32,522 bases of DNA from an uncultured Bacilli bacterium (GTDB lineage Bacteria > Bacillota_I > Bacilli_A > RF39 > UBA660): assembly GCA_934096755.1 (NCBI GenBank), contig CAKOMU010000003.1, positions 1 through 32,522 on the forward strand, given 5' to 3'. Shown piece by piece: positions 8,247 to 15,207 of this stretch. Position 1 is the stretch's first letter. Every line of letters begins with the position of its first letter. Below the pieces are notes generated by a model that made no database searches, was not told where the DNA came from, and saw nothing but the letters and a program-made list of their open reading frames with translations. The position numbers and the translations under genes are program-made.

Positions 8247-8672
8247 TTAATTTTGTCCTAAAAACACCAACCAAAGACGACTACACTTTAATAATTGATT
8301 ATTAAAAACTGTGATAGTAGAATTAAAGCATTTTTTATAGTTATTTATAAATGTTACTTCTACGGCTTTATCTAATCTTTTATAAGAAATAATATTTTTA
8401 AAGTTTAACCAAACTATATCATCACCATCTTTTATAGGAAAAAATATAATATTATTTCGTTCGCTTATTACCACTGGTAATTTATATCTTCCTTGCAATA
8501 AATTTTTGCTTCCCTTAATCCTACCTAACAAAGAACTACCATAATAAATACAAGAATCATTTAATATTTTTTTAACTTCGTTTCCTAACACTCTATATTC
8601 TTTTTCTTCCTCTTTTAAAATCGTATTTACGCCATCAAACATCAAAAATAAAGTATTTTTATTAATACGCAT
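8247..8672 (-). CDS. comK: ComK-family competence transcription factor homologue
   Basis: 141 residues. The central stretch SCIYYGSSLLGR (40-51), then PVVISERNNIIFFPI, VTFINNYKK and FNNQLLKCSRL, aligns by eye along most of Bacillus subtilis ComK. The counterparts there are SCRFFGSSYAGR, PPIMVDPSNQIFLFP, VTFSNGKT and FENQVYRTAWL. ComK (192 residues in B. subtilis) is the minor-groove-binding activator of DNA-uptake genes. This protein lacks about 40 C-terminal residues, the part important for ComK activation and proteolytic control in Bacillus. It sits between dnaN and recF, where Bacillus has the S4-domain gene yaaA. The start is supported by GGAAGTG before ATG. ComK membership is a by-eye match, so moderately sure; a role in competence is inferred. 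Confidence 0.75.
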   Translation of the reverse strand: MRINKNTLFLMFDGVNTILKEEEKEYRVLGNEVKKILNDSCIYYGSSLLGRIKGSKNLLQGRYKLPVVISERNNIIFFPIKDGDDIVWLNFKNIISYKRLDKAVEVTFINNYKKCFNSTITVFNNQLLKCSRLWLVFLGQN

Positions 8673-8731
8673 AAAATCACTTCCTTTCTTTGATTGGTTA
8701 GACTAACATAATAATTTTAATTTTTTTGTCG

Positions 8732-8755
8732 AAAAAAAACAGCAAATGCTGTTTT
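8732..8755 (-). terminator. Intrinsic terminator of dnaN
   Basis: A minus-strand stem AAAACAGCA/TGCTGTTTT begins inside the dnaN stop codon and runs into eight Ts. It separates dnaA-dnaN from the comK-like gene. Confidence 0.85.
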
Positions 8756-9872
8756 AATAAGTTTTAATCGGTAATATTAATTCTGTTAAATTTTCATCTA
8801 CCACTGGTTTAATCAAAATTGGTTTATCATCAGTATTTAATAATAGTAAAATATTTTCTTCTTTAATTACTTTTAAAGCATCCATCATATACTTCGAACT
8901 AAAAGATATTTCAATTTTTTCTTTGTTATTACAATCAATTTTTAATTTTTCTTCTGCATTTCCTAATTCATTAGAAGTTGATGTAATAACCATATCTTTA
9001 TCTTGAATATGCATTTTAATAATATTTTTTTCTTTGTTTTGTGCTAATAATGCAGCTCTATCCACAGCATCATAAAATTCTTTTAAATTTAGATTAATCA
9101 TATATGCAAAATCATTTGGAATAAAATGACTAGTTTCCGGATAAGTACCACTTAATAAATTACTTTGAACATAGATATTTTTATACACAAATAATATTTT
9201 GTTATTAAATACAAAGATATCAACAATTTCATCTTCATTTATTATTTTTTCTAGTTCTGTAATACTTCTTCCAGGTATTACGATATTAACTTGGTTATCA
9301 ACTGGATCATCTAATTTGATTATTTTTTTTGATAATCGATAAGAATCTGTAGCAATACATTCTAATATATCGCCATTTATTTTTAAATTAATACCGGTTA
9401 ATAAAGGCCTTACTTCTTGAGTAGATAAAGCATACGAAGTTTGATTAATTAATTCTCTTAAATTTTCAGCTTTAATTTGAATAGCTTTACCTTTATTTTC
9501 AATATTAATATTTGGATAGTCATTTGGATTATAACAATTTAAACGATATTGATTGTTTGGTGTACTAATTTTAATTTTCAAATTATCTTCGATTTCAAAA
9601 TCGATAATATCAGCAGGCATTTTTCTAATCATATCCAAAAAATACTTACTTTGAATAATTATTCTTCCAGTTCCTTCCATATGTTTAATCTTTTCTTCGG
9701 GTATTGTTACCTTAATAGTTAATTCAGAATCACTTGCTAAAAGCTCTATTCCTTTACTCGTAACATCGAATACAATTCCATTTAATACAGGGATAGTTGT
9801 TCTTTGACTTAAAGCTTTTGTAACATTATTTAAAGCTTCAAGTATTACATTTTTTTCAATAGTCCATTTCAT
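8754..9872 (-). CDS. dnaN: DNA polymerase III subunit beta (sliding clamp)
   Basis: Ring-shaped processivity clamp that tethers DNA polymerase III to the template. The protein is 372 residues, the standard length, and begins MKWTIEKNVILEALNNVTKALSQR-like sequence typical of Firmicute clamps. Recognisable elements of the three clamp domains include RTTIPVLNGI, ASDSELTIKV, TQEVRPLLTGI, ATDSYRLSKK and the C-terminal LILPIKTY, equivalent to the usual L.(M/L)P.R/K end. The start at 9872 has an AGAAGGAAT ribosome binding site. It follows dnaA after a 114-base spacer containing DnaA boxes, and ends within its own terminator hairpin. Confidence 0.98.
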   Translation of the reverse strand: MKWTIEKNVILEALNNVTKALSQRTTIPVLNGIVFDVTSKGIELLASDSELTIKVTIPEEKIKHMEGTGRIIIQSKYFLDMIRKMPADIIDFEIEDNLKIKISTPNNQYRLNCYNPNDYPNINIENKGKAIQIKAENLRELINQTSYALSTQEVRPLLTGINLKINGDILECIATDSYRLSKKIIKLDDPVDNQVNIVIPGRSITELEKIINEDEIVDIFVFNNKILFVYKNIYVQSNLLSGTYPETSHFIPNDFAYMINLNLKEFYDAVDRAALLAQNKEKNIIKMHIQDKDMVITSTSNELGNAEEKLKIDCNNKEKIEISFSSKYMMDALKVIKEENILLLLNTDDKPILIKPVVDENLTELILPIKTY

Positions 9873-9888
9873 AATTTATTCCTTCTTT

Positions 9889-9986
9889 CTTTTATATATA
9901 ATATTTATTTTAATAATAGTGTTGATAATGTTGATAAATAGATTATATCACAATATTTAGTAGAAAAAACTTAATAATTATCAACA
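9889..9986. other. oriC: oriC part in the dnaA-dnaN spacer: DnaA boxes and AT-rich unwinding candidate
   Basis: Three perfect TTATCAACA 9-mers are present: 9978-9986 (plus orientation, touching the dnaA stop) and a tandem pair at 9929-9937 and 9920-9928 (minus orientation). On the minus strand the tandem pair is followed directly by CTATTATTA (9911-9919) and then about 20 bases of pure A/T ending at 9889. In Bacillus the equivalent spacer holds DnaA boxes next to DnaA-trio repeats and the unwinding element. The CTA-TTA-TTA run resembles the complement of such trios. The role is inferred from position and motif. Confidence 0.65.
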
Positions 9987-11330
9987 TTATTGTAACTTCA
10001 TTTTAATTTCTTTCAACATATTATTCAAGTTCTCATTAGATTCTAATTCTTCTTTAATTTTATCACAAGCTGTACTCACTGTAGAGTGATCTCTACCCCC
10101 AAATTCCAGGCCAATCTTAGCTAAATTCTCATCGGTTTCTGCCCGACATAAATACATTGCAATATGTCGCGGTCTTACTACTGTATTGGTTCTTCTTTTA
10201 CTTTTTAAGTCATCAACTGAAATTTTAAAATATTCAGCTACTGCACTTTGGATAGATGATATCGAATTGTTGATAAATATATTCGTGTTTACATAGTCTT
10301 TTAATGCCTCATTAGCAAAATCCAAAGTTATTTTATCAGGTACCATCATGGCGGTATATGCCAATAATCGATTGATTGTTCCTTCAATATGCCTTACATC
10401 ATTAACACATGAATTAGCAATATATTCAATTACATCATCATTTAATTTGTTTTCTATACTAGTATTTTTAATTTTAGCTTTTATAATTTCACACCGTAAA
10501 TCAAAGTCTGGAGGATAAATATCAACAGGAAGTCCCCACATAAATCGGCTTCTCAATCTCTCTTCAATCTTTTTTAAATCATCAGGACTTTTGTCACTAC
10601 TAATAATAATCTGTTTATTTGCCTGATGTAATGCATTAAATGTGTGAAAAAATTCCTGTTGAGTCCTTTCTGCTCCTACTAAGAATTGAATATCATCTAT
10701 TATCAATACATCGACATTACGGTATTTATTTTTAAATTCATTTGCATAATTTAAATTATTGTTCTGTGCAGCAATTCCTGTAAATTCCGTCATAAACTCA
10801 TTACTAGTAGTATACAACACTCTTAATTTAGAATGATCTTTAATATAATTACCAATTGCCTGCATTAAATGCGTCTTACCTAAACCACTTCTACCGTAAA
10901 TAAACAAAGGATTATGGATAGTTCCGGGTGCTTCAGCAACTGCTCTAGCAGCTACAAACGCTAGACGATTAGAATTACCTACAATATAAGAATCAAAAGT
11001 AAATTTAGGATTCAAATTAGTATTCCAAGGAATCTCTTTTTCCAAAACTTCCTCTTCTACTACAGGTTGGACAAATGTTTCTACTTCGTCATCAGTAATG
11101 TATTTAAATGTATAATTGATACCAGTCATTGCAAAAAAACTTGCATCGATTATATCAGCATAAGTTTCTGTCAACATTTGTTTATGTATTTCCATTGGTA
11201 CTTTTATTGTTACTACATTGTTAACAATTGATAAAAGTTCAAGTTTTGAAAACCAAATTGTATAAGCATTTTGACTTACCTGAGTTTGAATATCATTTAA
11301 AAAACGTGCAAAAATATCATCAGTTTTCAA
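9987..11330 (-). CDS. dnaA: Chromosomal replication initiator protein DnaA
   Basis: AAA+ initiator that binds the DnaA boxes on both sides of its gene and unwinds oriC. It is 447 residues. Domain I lies at about 1-80, followed by a short acidic linker. Domain III has Walker A GRSGLGKT (146-153) and Walker B VLIIDD (208-213). Domain IV carries RRTNTVVRPRHIAMYLCR and the DNA-binding signature GGRDHSTV (411-418). The start codon is TTG at 11328-11330: GTGAGGT lies immediately upstream, and no ATG or GTG in frame fits better. First gene of the leftward origin operon, followed by dnaN. Multiple DnaA boxes upstream suggest autoregulation, as in other bacteria. Confidence 0.98.
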   Translation of the reverse strand: MKTDDIFARFLNDIQTQVSQNAYTIWFSKLELLSIVNNVVTIKVPMEIHKQMLTETYADIIDASFFAMTGINYTFKYITDDEVETFVQPVVEEEVLEKEIPWNTNLNPKFTFDSYIVGNSNRLAFVAARAVAEAPGTIHNPLFIYGRSGLGKTHLMQAIGNYIKDHSKLRVLYTTSNEFMTEFTGIAAQNNNLNYANEFKNKYRNVDVLIIDDIQFLVGAERTQQEFFHTFNALHQANKQIIISSDKSPDDLKKIEERLRSRFMWGLPVDIYPPDFDLRCEIIKAKIKNTSIENKLNDDVIEYIANSCVNDVRHIEGTINRLLAYTAMMVPDKITLDFANEALKDYVNTNIFINNSISSIQSAVAEYFKISVDDLKSKRRTNTVVRPRHIAMYLCRAETDENLAKIGLEFGGRDHSTVSTACDKIKEELESNENLNNMLKEIKMKLQ

Positions 11331-11655
11331 TACCTCACCCCACCAACTTCAAATTTCTATTTCAATTCTAACCCATTTTGTCGAAAATTGAAAGAGTATT
11401 TTTATAAAAAAAAATAAATAACAAAAATATCAACATAAAAATATCCGTAATTCCTTAATAAACTATCAGTTATCAACACTATCAACAAATTATTTTAAAC
11501 AATCAAAAGTTTTCCACAAGCTATCAACATGTCAAATAAACACGATGTTGTTAATTGTGTTAATAAAAATGTAAAGTTATCCACAAATTATCAACAATCC
11601 CCAAAAATGGCTAGTTATTAACAAAATAACATGATAGACTAAAAAAGATGATAAA
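11331..11655. other. oriC: oriC part upstream of dnaA: DnaA-box cluster
   Basis: A 325-base gap between divergent dnaA and the phosphoesterase gene. Plus-strand DnaA boxes or near-boxes occur at 11427-11435 (ATATCAACA), 11470-11478 (TTATCAACA), 11479-11487 (CTATCAACA), 11510-11518 (TTTTCCACA) and 11521-11529 (CTATCAACA). Two more lie at 11577-11585 (TTATCCACA, the perfect consensus) and 11588-11596 (TTATCAACA). All seven point the same way. The region marks the strand switch of the whole gene map. With the dnaA-dnaN spacer it forms a bipartite origin like that of Bacillus. Confidence 0.85.
11366..11394 (-). promoter_or_regulatory. dnaA: Candidate dnaA promoter
   Basis: A minus-strand TAGAAT (11366-11371, five of six) lies about 36 bases before the TTG start. 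Only a poor -35 match, TTTCAA, is found 17 bases further upstream. Assigned mainly from position. Confidence 0.35.
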
Positions 11656-12471
11656 ATGAAAAAAATAGCAATATTAAATGACATTCATGGTAACCTTTAT
11701 TTACTAAATAAAGTATTAACGTACTTACAAAATCAAAATATTGATTATTATTTTGTGTGTGGAGATTTTTTAACCGATGGACCTGATAGCAATCAAATAA
11801 TCACTACTTTGCAAGACTACCCTACCTTTTTCATAAAAGGAAATCGCGAAGAAACTATTATTGCTATCGATAATAACGAACTTTTAATAAATGCTAAAAG
11901 TTATCCTATTAAATATACGCACGACACATTGACACAAAAAAATCTCAATTTTATCAAAAAGTTATCAACTTACTCTATTTTAAATATTGAAAATAAAAAA
12001 ATATGTATTTCCCATGGTAGTCCCGATAATTTAAGTGAATGTGTAACATTAGATGAAAAACGCTTAGAAAAAATATCACATGATTACCCAGCAGATATCT
12101 ATTTTTTTGCCCATACTCATACAGCATTTGTAAAAGAACTAAATCATAAATTATTTATCAACAGCGGTGCTATTAATAGATCATACAATACTCCCTCTCA
12201 AACTTTATTTGGAATTCTTTCTATCGATTCGTCATCCACAAATTATGAACAAATTTTTTTAGACTATGATTACCAAGAAGTAGAGAAATATTATTTGGCC
12301 AGTCCTTATTATCAAAAATTTCCTGAATGGTCCAATATTATTTTGTATACATTAAAAACTGGAAAAAATTACTTAACCAAATTTTCGCAAAGTTATGACT
12401 ATAATCAAGATTTACAAGTAAATTTTCAAAATTTTATGAACAAGAACAATTTAACTATTATAAAAGCATAA
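11656..12471 (+). CDS. Calcineurin-like metallophosphoesterase (YfcE/Metallophos_2 type)
   Basis: Predicted binuclear-metal phosphoesterase, 271 residues, cytoplasmic (no signal peptide or membrane segment). The metal-binding motifs appear in order: D9-x-H11 (NDIHGN), GD (36-37, CGDFLTDGP), GNRE (62-65, here R rather than H after GN), His120 (ISHGSP) and AHTHT (152-156). The last 75 residues are outside the core fold and Tyr-rich. Related proteins hydrolyse phosphodiesters or nucleotides; the substrate cannot be told here. It lies immediately rightward of oriC, between dnaA and rpmH, a junction where these two genes are usually neighbours. The ATG at 11656 is the first residue of the conserved strand, so the start is natural, although its ribosome binding site is weak. 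Confidence 0.82.
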   Translation: MKKIAILNDIHGNLYLLNKVLTYLQNQNIDYYFVCGDFLTDGPDSNQIITTLQDYPTFFIKGNREETIIAIDNNELLINAKSYPIKYTHDTLTQKNLNFIKKLSTYSILNIENKKICISHGSPDNLSECVTLDEKRLEKISHDYPADIYFFAHTHTAFVKELNHKLFINSGAINRSYNTPSQTLFGILSIDSSSTNYEQIFLDYDYQEVEKYYLASPYYQKFPEWSNIILYTLKTGKNYLTKFSQSYDYNQDLQVNFQNFMNKNNLTIIKA

Positions 12472-12501
12472 ACTATTTAATAACTTCCCAAGCGATTTTG
12501 C

Positions 12502-12531
12502 TTGACTAAACAATAACTTTAATATTATAAT
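12502..12531 (+). promoter_or_regulatory. Promoter of rpmH-rnpA
   Basis: TTGACT (12502-12507) and TATAAT (12526-12531, perfect) are separated by 18 bases, about 35 bases before rpmH. This strong SigA-type promoter fits a ribosomal protein gene. Confidence 0.8.
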
Positions 12532-12565
12532 AAGTAAGCTTATAAAGAAAAGGAGAAATTATTTT

Positions 12566-12688
12566 ATGAAAAGAACTTATCAACCAAATAAAAGAAAACA
12601 AGCAAAAAAACATGGCTTTTTTGCACGAAAAGATTCTAAAATATTAAATAATCGTCGTAGAAAAGGTCGTAAAGTATTATGCAAATAA
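12566..12688 (+). CDS. rpmH: 50S ribosomal protein bL34
   Basis: Small basic protein of the large ribosomal subunit, found by hand translation. It is 40 residues, begins MKRTYQPNKRKQAKKHGF and ends RRRKGRKVLCK. Typical bL34 has 44 residues; four residues are missing in the middle, where Bacillus has NGRLVLA before the arginine run. The start has AAAGGAGAA seven bases upstream. It sits between oriC and rnpA, as in nearly all bacteria. A terminator follows, which would lower expression of rnpA relative to rpmH. Confidence 0.97.
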   Translation: MKRTYQPNKRKQAKKHGFFARKDSKILNNRRRKGRKVLCK

Positions 12689-12714
12689 AAAAGCCACTTT
12701 AACGTGGTTTTTTT
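12687..12714 (+). terminator. Attenuating terminator between rpmH and rnpA
   Basis: The stem AAAAAGCCAC/GTGGTTTTTT with a six-base loop, followed by a T-run, begins inside the rpmH stop codon. Partial read-through must feed rnpA, because no promoter is obvious in the 20 bases between them. Confidence 0.8.
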
Positions 12715-12734
12715 ACTTAAAGGAGTATTTTTTT

Positions 12735-13070
12735 ATGAAAAGATATGAAATGGTTAAAAAACATGAAGATTTTAATGATATTATCAATACTGGTCATAAA
12801 ATTAGTGGCAAATATTTAATCATATTTTCTCAACCAAAAGAATTTGTGAAACCAAACTTTGGTATAGCTGTTGGCAAAAAATTAGGCAATGCGGTAAGAC
12901 GCAATAAATTTAAACGACAAATGCGAAATATTGTTGATAAAAATCGTTTTCTCTTTCCAAATAATCGTAATTATATTATAATGATTAAAAAGGAAGCTTT
13001 AAATGCAACCTTTAATGAATTAGAAACGGAATTAACCAAAATTTTAAGAAAGGAAAATTATGAAAAATAA
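12735..13070 (+). CDS. rnpA: Ribonuclease P protein component
   Basis: Protein cofactor of the ribozyme that matures tRNA 5' ends; 111 residues, normal length. The N-terminus KRYEMVKKHEDFNDII contains the usual single-strand RNA cleft residues. The family signature (R-N-x-x-K-R-x-x-R) is RRNKFKRQMRN, in the central helix. The fold's second conserved stretch, GIAVGKKLGNAVRRN, immediately precedes it. An AAAGGAG ribosome binding site lies about ten bases before the ATG. The 3' end overlaps yidC by 11 bases, so the two are translationally coupled, matching the rpmH-rnpA-yidC-khpB operon of Firmicutes. Confidence 0.97.
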   Translation: MKRYEMVKKHEDFNDIINTGHKISGKYLIIFSQPKEFVKPNFGIAVGKKLGNAVRRNKFKRQMRNIVDKNRFLFPNNRNYIIMIKKEALNATFNELETELTKILRKENYEK

Positions 13071-14109
13071 ATTTATGCTTGCTATTTTAGTTAGTTGTTT
13101 ATTACTAACAAGTGGCTGTGGTAATTCAAAATATATCACTGATAAAGATAATAAAATCGTAACTTATGAAGAAACCGGACAAATGCTTGAAAAAGACATT
13201 GTCTGTTTACCAGAAAAAGATGGGGAATTATATAATATTTATAAAGAATATAAGGATCAATTAAACGTTAAGTTTGAAGATCTTCCTGATTGTACTGATT
13301 TCAAAATTAATTCTAACGAAAGTTCGGGTTTATGGGAATTTTTATTTGTTAAGCCTTTAGCTTTCTTAATTTTAAAACTTGGTAATTTAGTAGGAAACTT
13401 AGGTATTTCTTTAATTCTAATTGGTTTAGCTATAAGATTAATTCTTTTACCATTTACTATTAAGAGCACGAAACAATCGATGAATATGCGAAAGGCTCAA
13501 CCAGAAATTGAAAAAATTGAAAGAAAATATCGCAATCGCACGGATAATGAATCAATAATGGCTAAAAGTCAAGAAACTATGTTGGTTTATAAAAAATATA
13601 AAGTTAATCCAATGATTGGATGTTTGATGGCATTTATTCAACTTCCCCTATTCTTTGCTTTTTTACAAGCAATTTATCGTACTCCTGCAATATATGAAGA
13701 GTCGTTGTTGAGTTTTGACTTAGGCATGACCCCTCTAGTCGGTATTAAAACTGGAAATTATCTATATTTGTTACTTTTAGTTTTAATCGCAGTATCTACC
13801 TATTTTTCGTTTAGACAAACGATGAATCAAACTGGTAACCAACCACCAGAAATGCAAAAACAAATGAAAATAATGTTATATGTTATGTTGTTTGTAATAA
13901 CTTATGCATCGTTATCATTACCTACTGCTCTTGCATTTTACTGGATTGTAACCTACGCTTTTATCGCTATCCAAAATGTTATCTTAAATATTGTTAATAA
14001 TAAGAGCTTAACTAATAATTCTAAAAAGGATAAAAATCCAAATAAGAAAGAAAAGATTAAAGAAAAATTAGTTAAGAAAGAAGGCATGAAGTATGGAAAA
14101 GATAACTAA
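13060..14109 (+). CDS. yidC: Membrane protein insertase YidC/OxaA (lipoprotein form)
   Basis: Inserts and folds membrane proteins alone or with Sec. 349 residues. An N-terminal signal with lipobox-like TSGC (Cys20) indicates a lipid-anchored Gram-positive SpoIIIJ/YqjG-type protein. A short extracytoplasmic region of about 80 residues precedes the first core membrane helix. The core includes IGLAIRLILLPFTIKSTKQSMNM with the conserved hydrophilic-groove arginine, then PMIGCLMAFIQLPLFFAFLQAIYR. The C-terminus is a strongly basic Lys-rich tail thought to contact the ribosome. It overlaps rnpA upstream and khpB downstream (17 bases), so this is a tight operon. In spore formers a paralogue can be needed for forespore development; whether this is the only copy is unknown. 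Confidence 0.95.
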   Translation: MKNKFMLAILVSCLLLTSGCGNSKYITDKDNKIVTYEETGQMLEKDIVCLPEKDGELYNIYKEYKDQLNVKFEDLPDCTDFKINSNESSGLWEFLFVKPLAFLILKLGNLVGNLGISLILIGLAIRLILLPFTIKSTKQSMNMRKAQPEIEKIERKYRNRTDNESIMAKSQETMLVYKKYKVNPMIGCLMAFIQLPLFFAFLQAIYRTPAIYEESLLSFDLGMTPLVGIKTGNYLYLLLLVLIAVSTYFSFRQTMNQTGNQPPEMQKQMKIMLYVMLFVITYASLSLPTALAFYWIVTYAFIAIQNVILNIVNNKSLTNNSKKDKNPNKKEKIKEKLVKKEGMKYGKDN

Positions 14110-14695
14110 AGAAGGAAAAGATACAGAAAAAATTCTAATGTCTATTATGGCAGAAAATAATTTAGCTAAAGAAGAATTTTTATACACAGAAAGTATTAAA
14201 AAAGGTAAATTATTTGGTACATTATATGAAGTAAATGTTTATTTAAAAGTTGATATTAATCAAGAAATAAAACAATTTTTAGAACATTTGGTTAATAATT
14301 TGGGATTAGAAGTAACAATTGAATTTAGTAATAAAGATGAACGCCCTACATTTAGAATGTATTCAAATAATGATAAAATTTTAATCGGTAAAGATGGTAC
14401 TACTTTAAAAGCTACTGAAATTTTAACTAAGCAAAAAATTCAAAATGAAACTGGTTTATATTATCGCTTTAATTTAGATGTCGCTGATTATAAAGAAAAA
14501 GCAATTAAAAAATTAGAACATTTTGCTCGCAAAACTGCAAAAGAAGTTGTAAGTACTAACATTTCTGTAGCATTAGATAACATGTCATCTTATGATCGTC
14601 GTATCGTTCATAATGCTCTAAGTGATTTTAAAGGAATTAAAACAGAAAGCGAAGGCGAAGAACCTAATCGTCATATCGTTATAAAGCCACTATAA
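14093..14695 (+). CDS. khpB: RNA-binding protein KhpB (Jag/SpoIIIJ-associated protein)
   Basis: RNA-binding protein linked to cell elongation and division in Firmicutes. 200 residues with the full three-part layout: an N-terminal Jag domain (about 1-55), a KH domain with the GxxG loop seen as IGKDGTTL (around 103-108), and a C-terminal R3H domain with SSYDRRIVHNAL. It starts within the yidC reading frame. Its stop codon lies inside a terminator hairpin that closes the rpmH-rnpA-yidC-khpB unit. Confidence 0.94.
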   Translation: MEKITKEGKDTEKILMSIMAENNLAKEEFLYTESIKKGKLFGTLYEVNVYLKVDINQEIKQFLEHLVNNLGLEVTIEFSNKDERPTFRMYSNNDKILIGKDGTTLKATEILTKQKIQNETGLYYRFNLDVADYKEKAIKKLEHFARKTAKEVVSTNISVALDNMSSYDRRIVHNALSDFKGIKTESEGEEPNRHIVIKPL

Positions 14696-14708
14696 AAAGT
14701 GGCTTTTA
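14683..14708 (+). terminator. Terminator after khpB
   Basis: The stem AAAGCCACT/AGTGGCTTT spans the khpB stop codon and is followed by a short, interrupted T-run (TTATT). Confidence 0.65.
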
Positions 14709-14742
14709 TTAGTTATATTTATAAAATATATAAATCTAATTT

Positions 14743-14785
14743 ATATCAATTATAATTACCATTTATTTCCAATATAAATTGATAT
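14743..14785. promoter_or_regulatory. Inverted repeat, possible operator of the XRE gene
   Basis: ATATCAATT (14743-14751) and its exact reverse complement AATTGATAT (14777-14785) are 25 bases apart, about 30 bases before the XRE start. A TATAAT at 14751-14756 lies between the arms. Autorepression is possible but the region is so AT-rich that chance is not excluded. Confidence 0.3.
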
Positions 14786-14815
14786 TGTAAAATTAATTAA
14801 GAAAGGAAATAAGTG

Positions 14816-15151
14816 ATGGAAAATTTACGAATAATTAGAGAAAAAAGACATAAAAATCAATTAAATGTAGCATTGGCAGTAGGAGTTAGCCAAGAATCCA
14901 TAAGTATGTATGAATCTGGCGTTAGTTATCCTAAAGTCCATGTTTTAATAAAATTAGCTAAATACTTACATACTAGTACAGATTATCTTTTAGGATTAAC
15001 AAATGATGACACTCCAACAAAATATATGCACGACCCTTTAAATCCTAAAGAAAAAGAATTATTAGAAAAATTTATTTATCTAAAAACAGAAGATCAATTG
15101 AAACTGATAGGATATGCTGATTCGTTAAATAGGGTGTCTATAGATGTCTAA
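14816..15151 (+). CDS. XRE-family helix-turn-helix regulator
   Basis: Small DNA-binding protein of 111 residues. The N-terminal 65 residues form a Cro/C1-type HTH: LRIIREKRHKNQLNVALAVGVSQESISMYESG, then PKVHVLIKLAKYLHTSTDYLLGLT. The rest (about 45 residues) is a charged helical tail, EKELLEKFIYLKTEDQLKLIGYADSL, probably for dimerisation. A GTG at 14813 also opens the frame, but AAAGGA eight bases before the ATG at 14816 favours the latter. It stands alone between khpB and mnmE, where Bacillus has no regulator. Target unknown; the inverted repeat upstream suggests self-regulation. Confidence 0.85.
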   Translation: MENLRIIREKRHKNQLNVALAVGVSQESISMYESGVSYPKVHVLIKLAKYLHTSTDYLLGLTNDDTPTKYMHDPLNPKEKELLEKFIYLKTEDQLKLIGYADSLNRVSIDV

Positions 15152-15173
15152 TATTTCAATTTAATTAGTAATA

Positions 15174-15182
15174 TGCTATAAT
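15174..15182 (+). promoter_or_regulatory. Extended -10 promoter of mnmE
   Basis: TGC-TATAAT (15174-15182) is a perfect extended -10 element with no good -35. The predicted start, about 15189, is only about 19 bases before the mnmE ATG, in the loop of the hairpin described next. Confidence 0.6.
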
Positions 15183-15207
15183 ACTTCCATCAAAGGAAGT
15201 GTTTTTT
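15183..15207 (+). terminator. Terminator-like hairpin overlapping the mnmE ribosome binding site
   Basis: ACTTCC (15183-15188) pairs perfectly with GGAAGT (15195-15200) around the loop ATCAAA and is followed by GTTTTTT. The 3' arm contains the mnmE Shine-Dalgarno sequence. It can end transcripts arriving from the XRE gene; transcripts started at about 15189 would lack the 5' arm. Confidence 0.6.

Noticed and set aside
4053..12160. Scattered TTATCAACA or its complement inside gyrA, gyrB, dnaA and the phosphoesterase gene
   Set aside because: Single copies in coding sequence are expected in such AT-rich DNA; only clustered or parS-adjacent copies are reported.
12488..12504. Hairpin CAAGC-GATTTT-GCTTG after the phosphoesterase gene
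   Set aside because: No T-run follows and the 3' arm overlaps the rpmH -35 box, so I could not call it a terminator; it may simply be chance.
14813..15151. Toxin-antitoxin module around the small XRE gene
   Set aside because: No partner ORF lies next to it; neighbours are khpB and mnmE.
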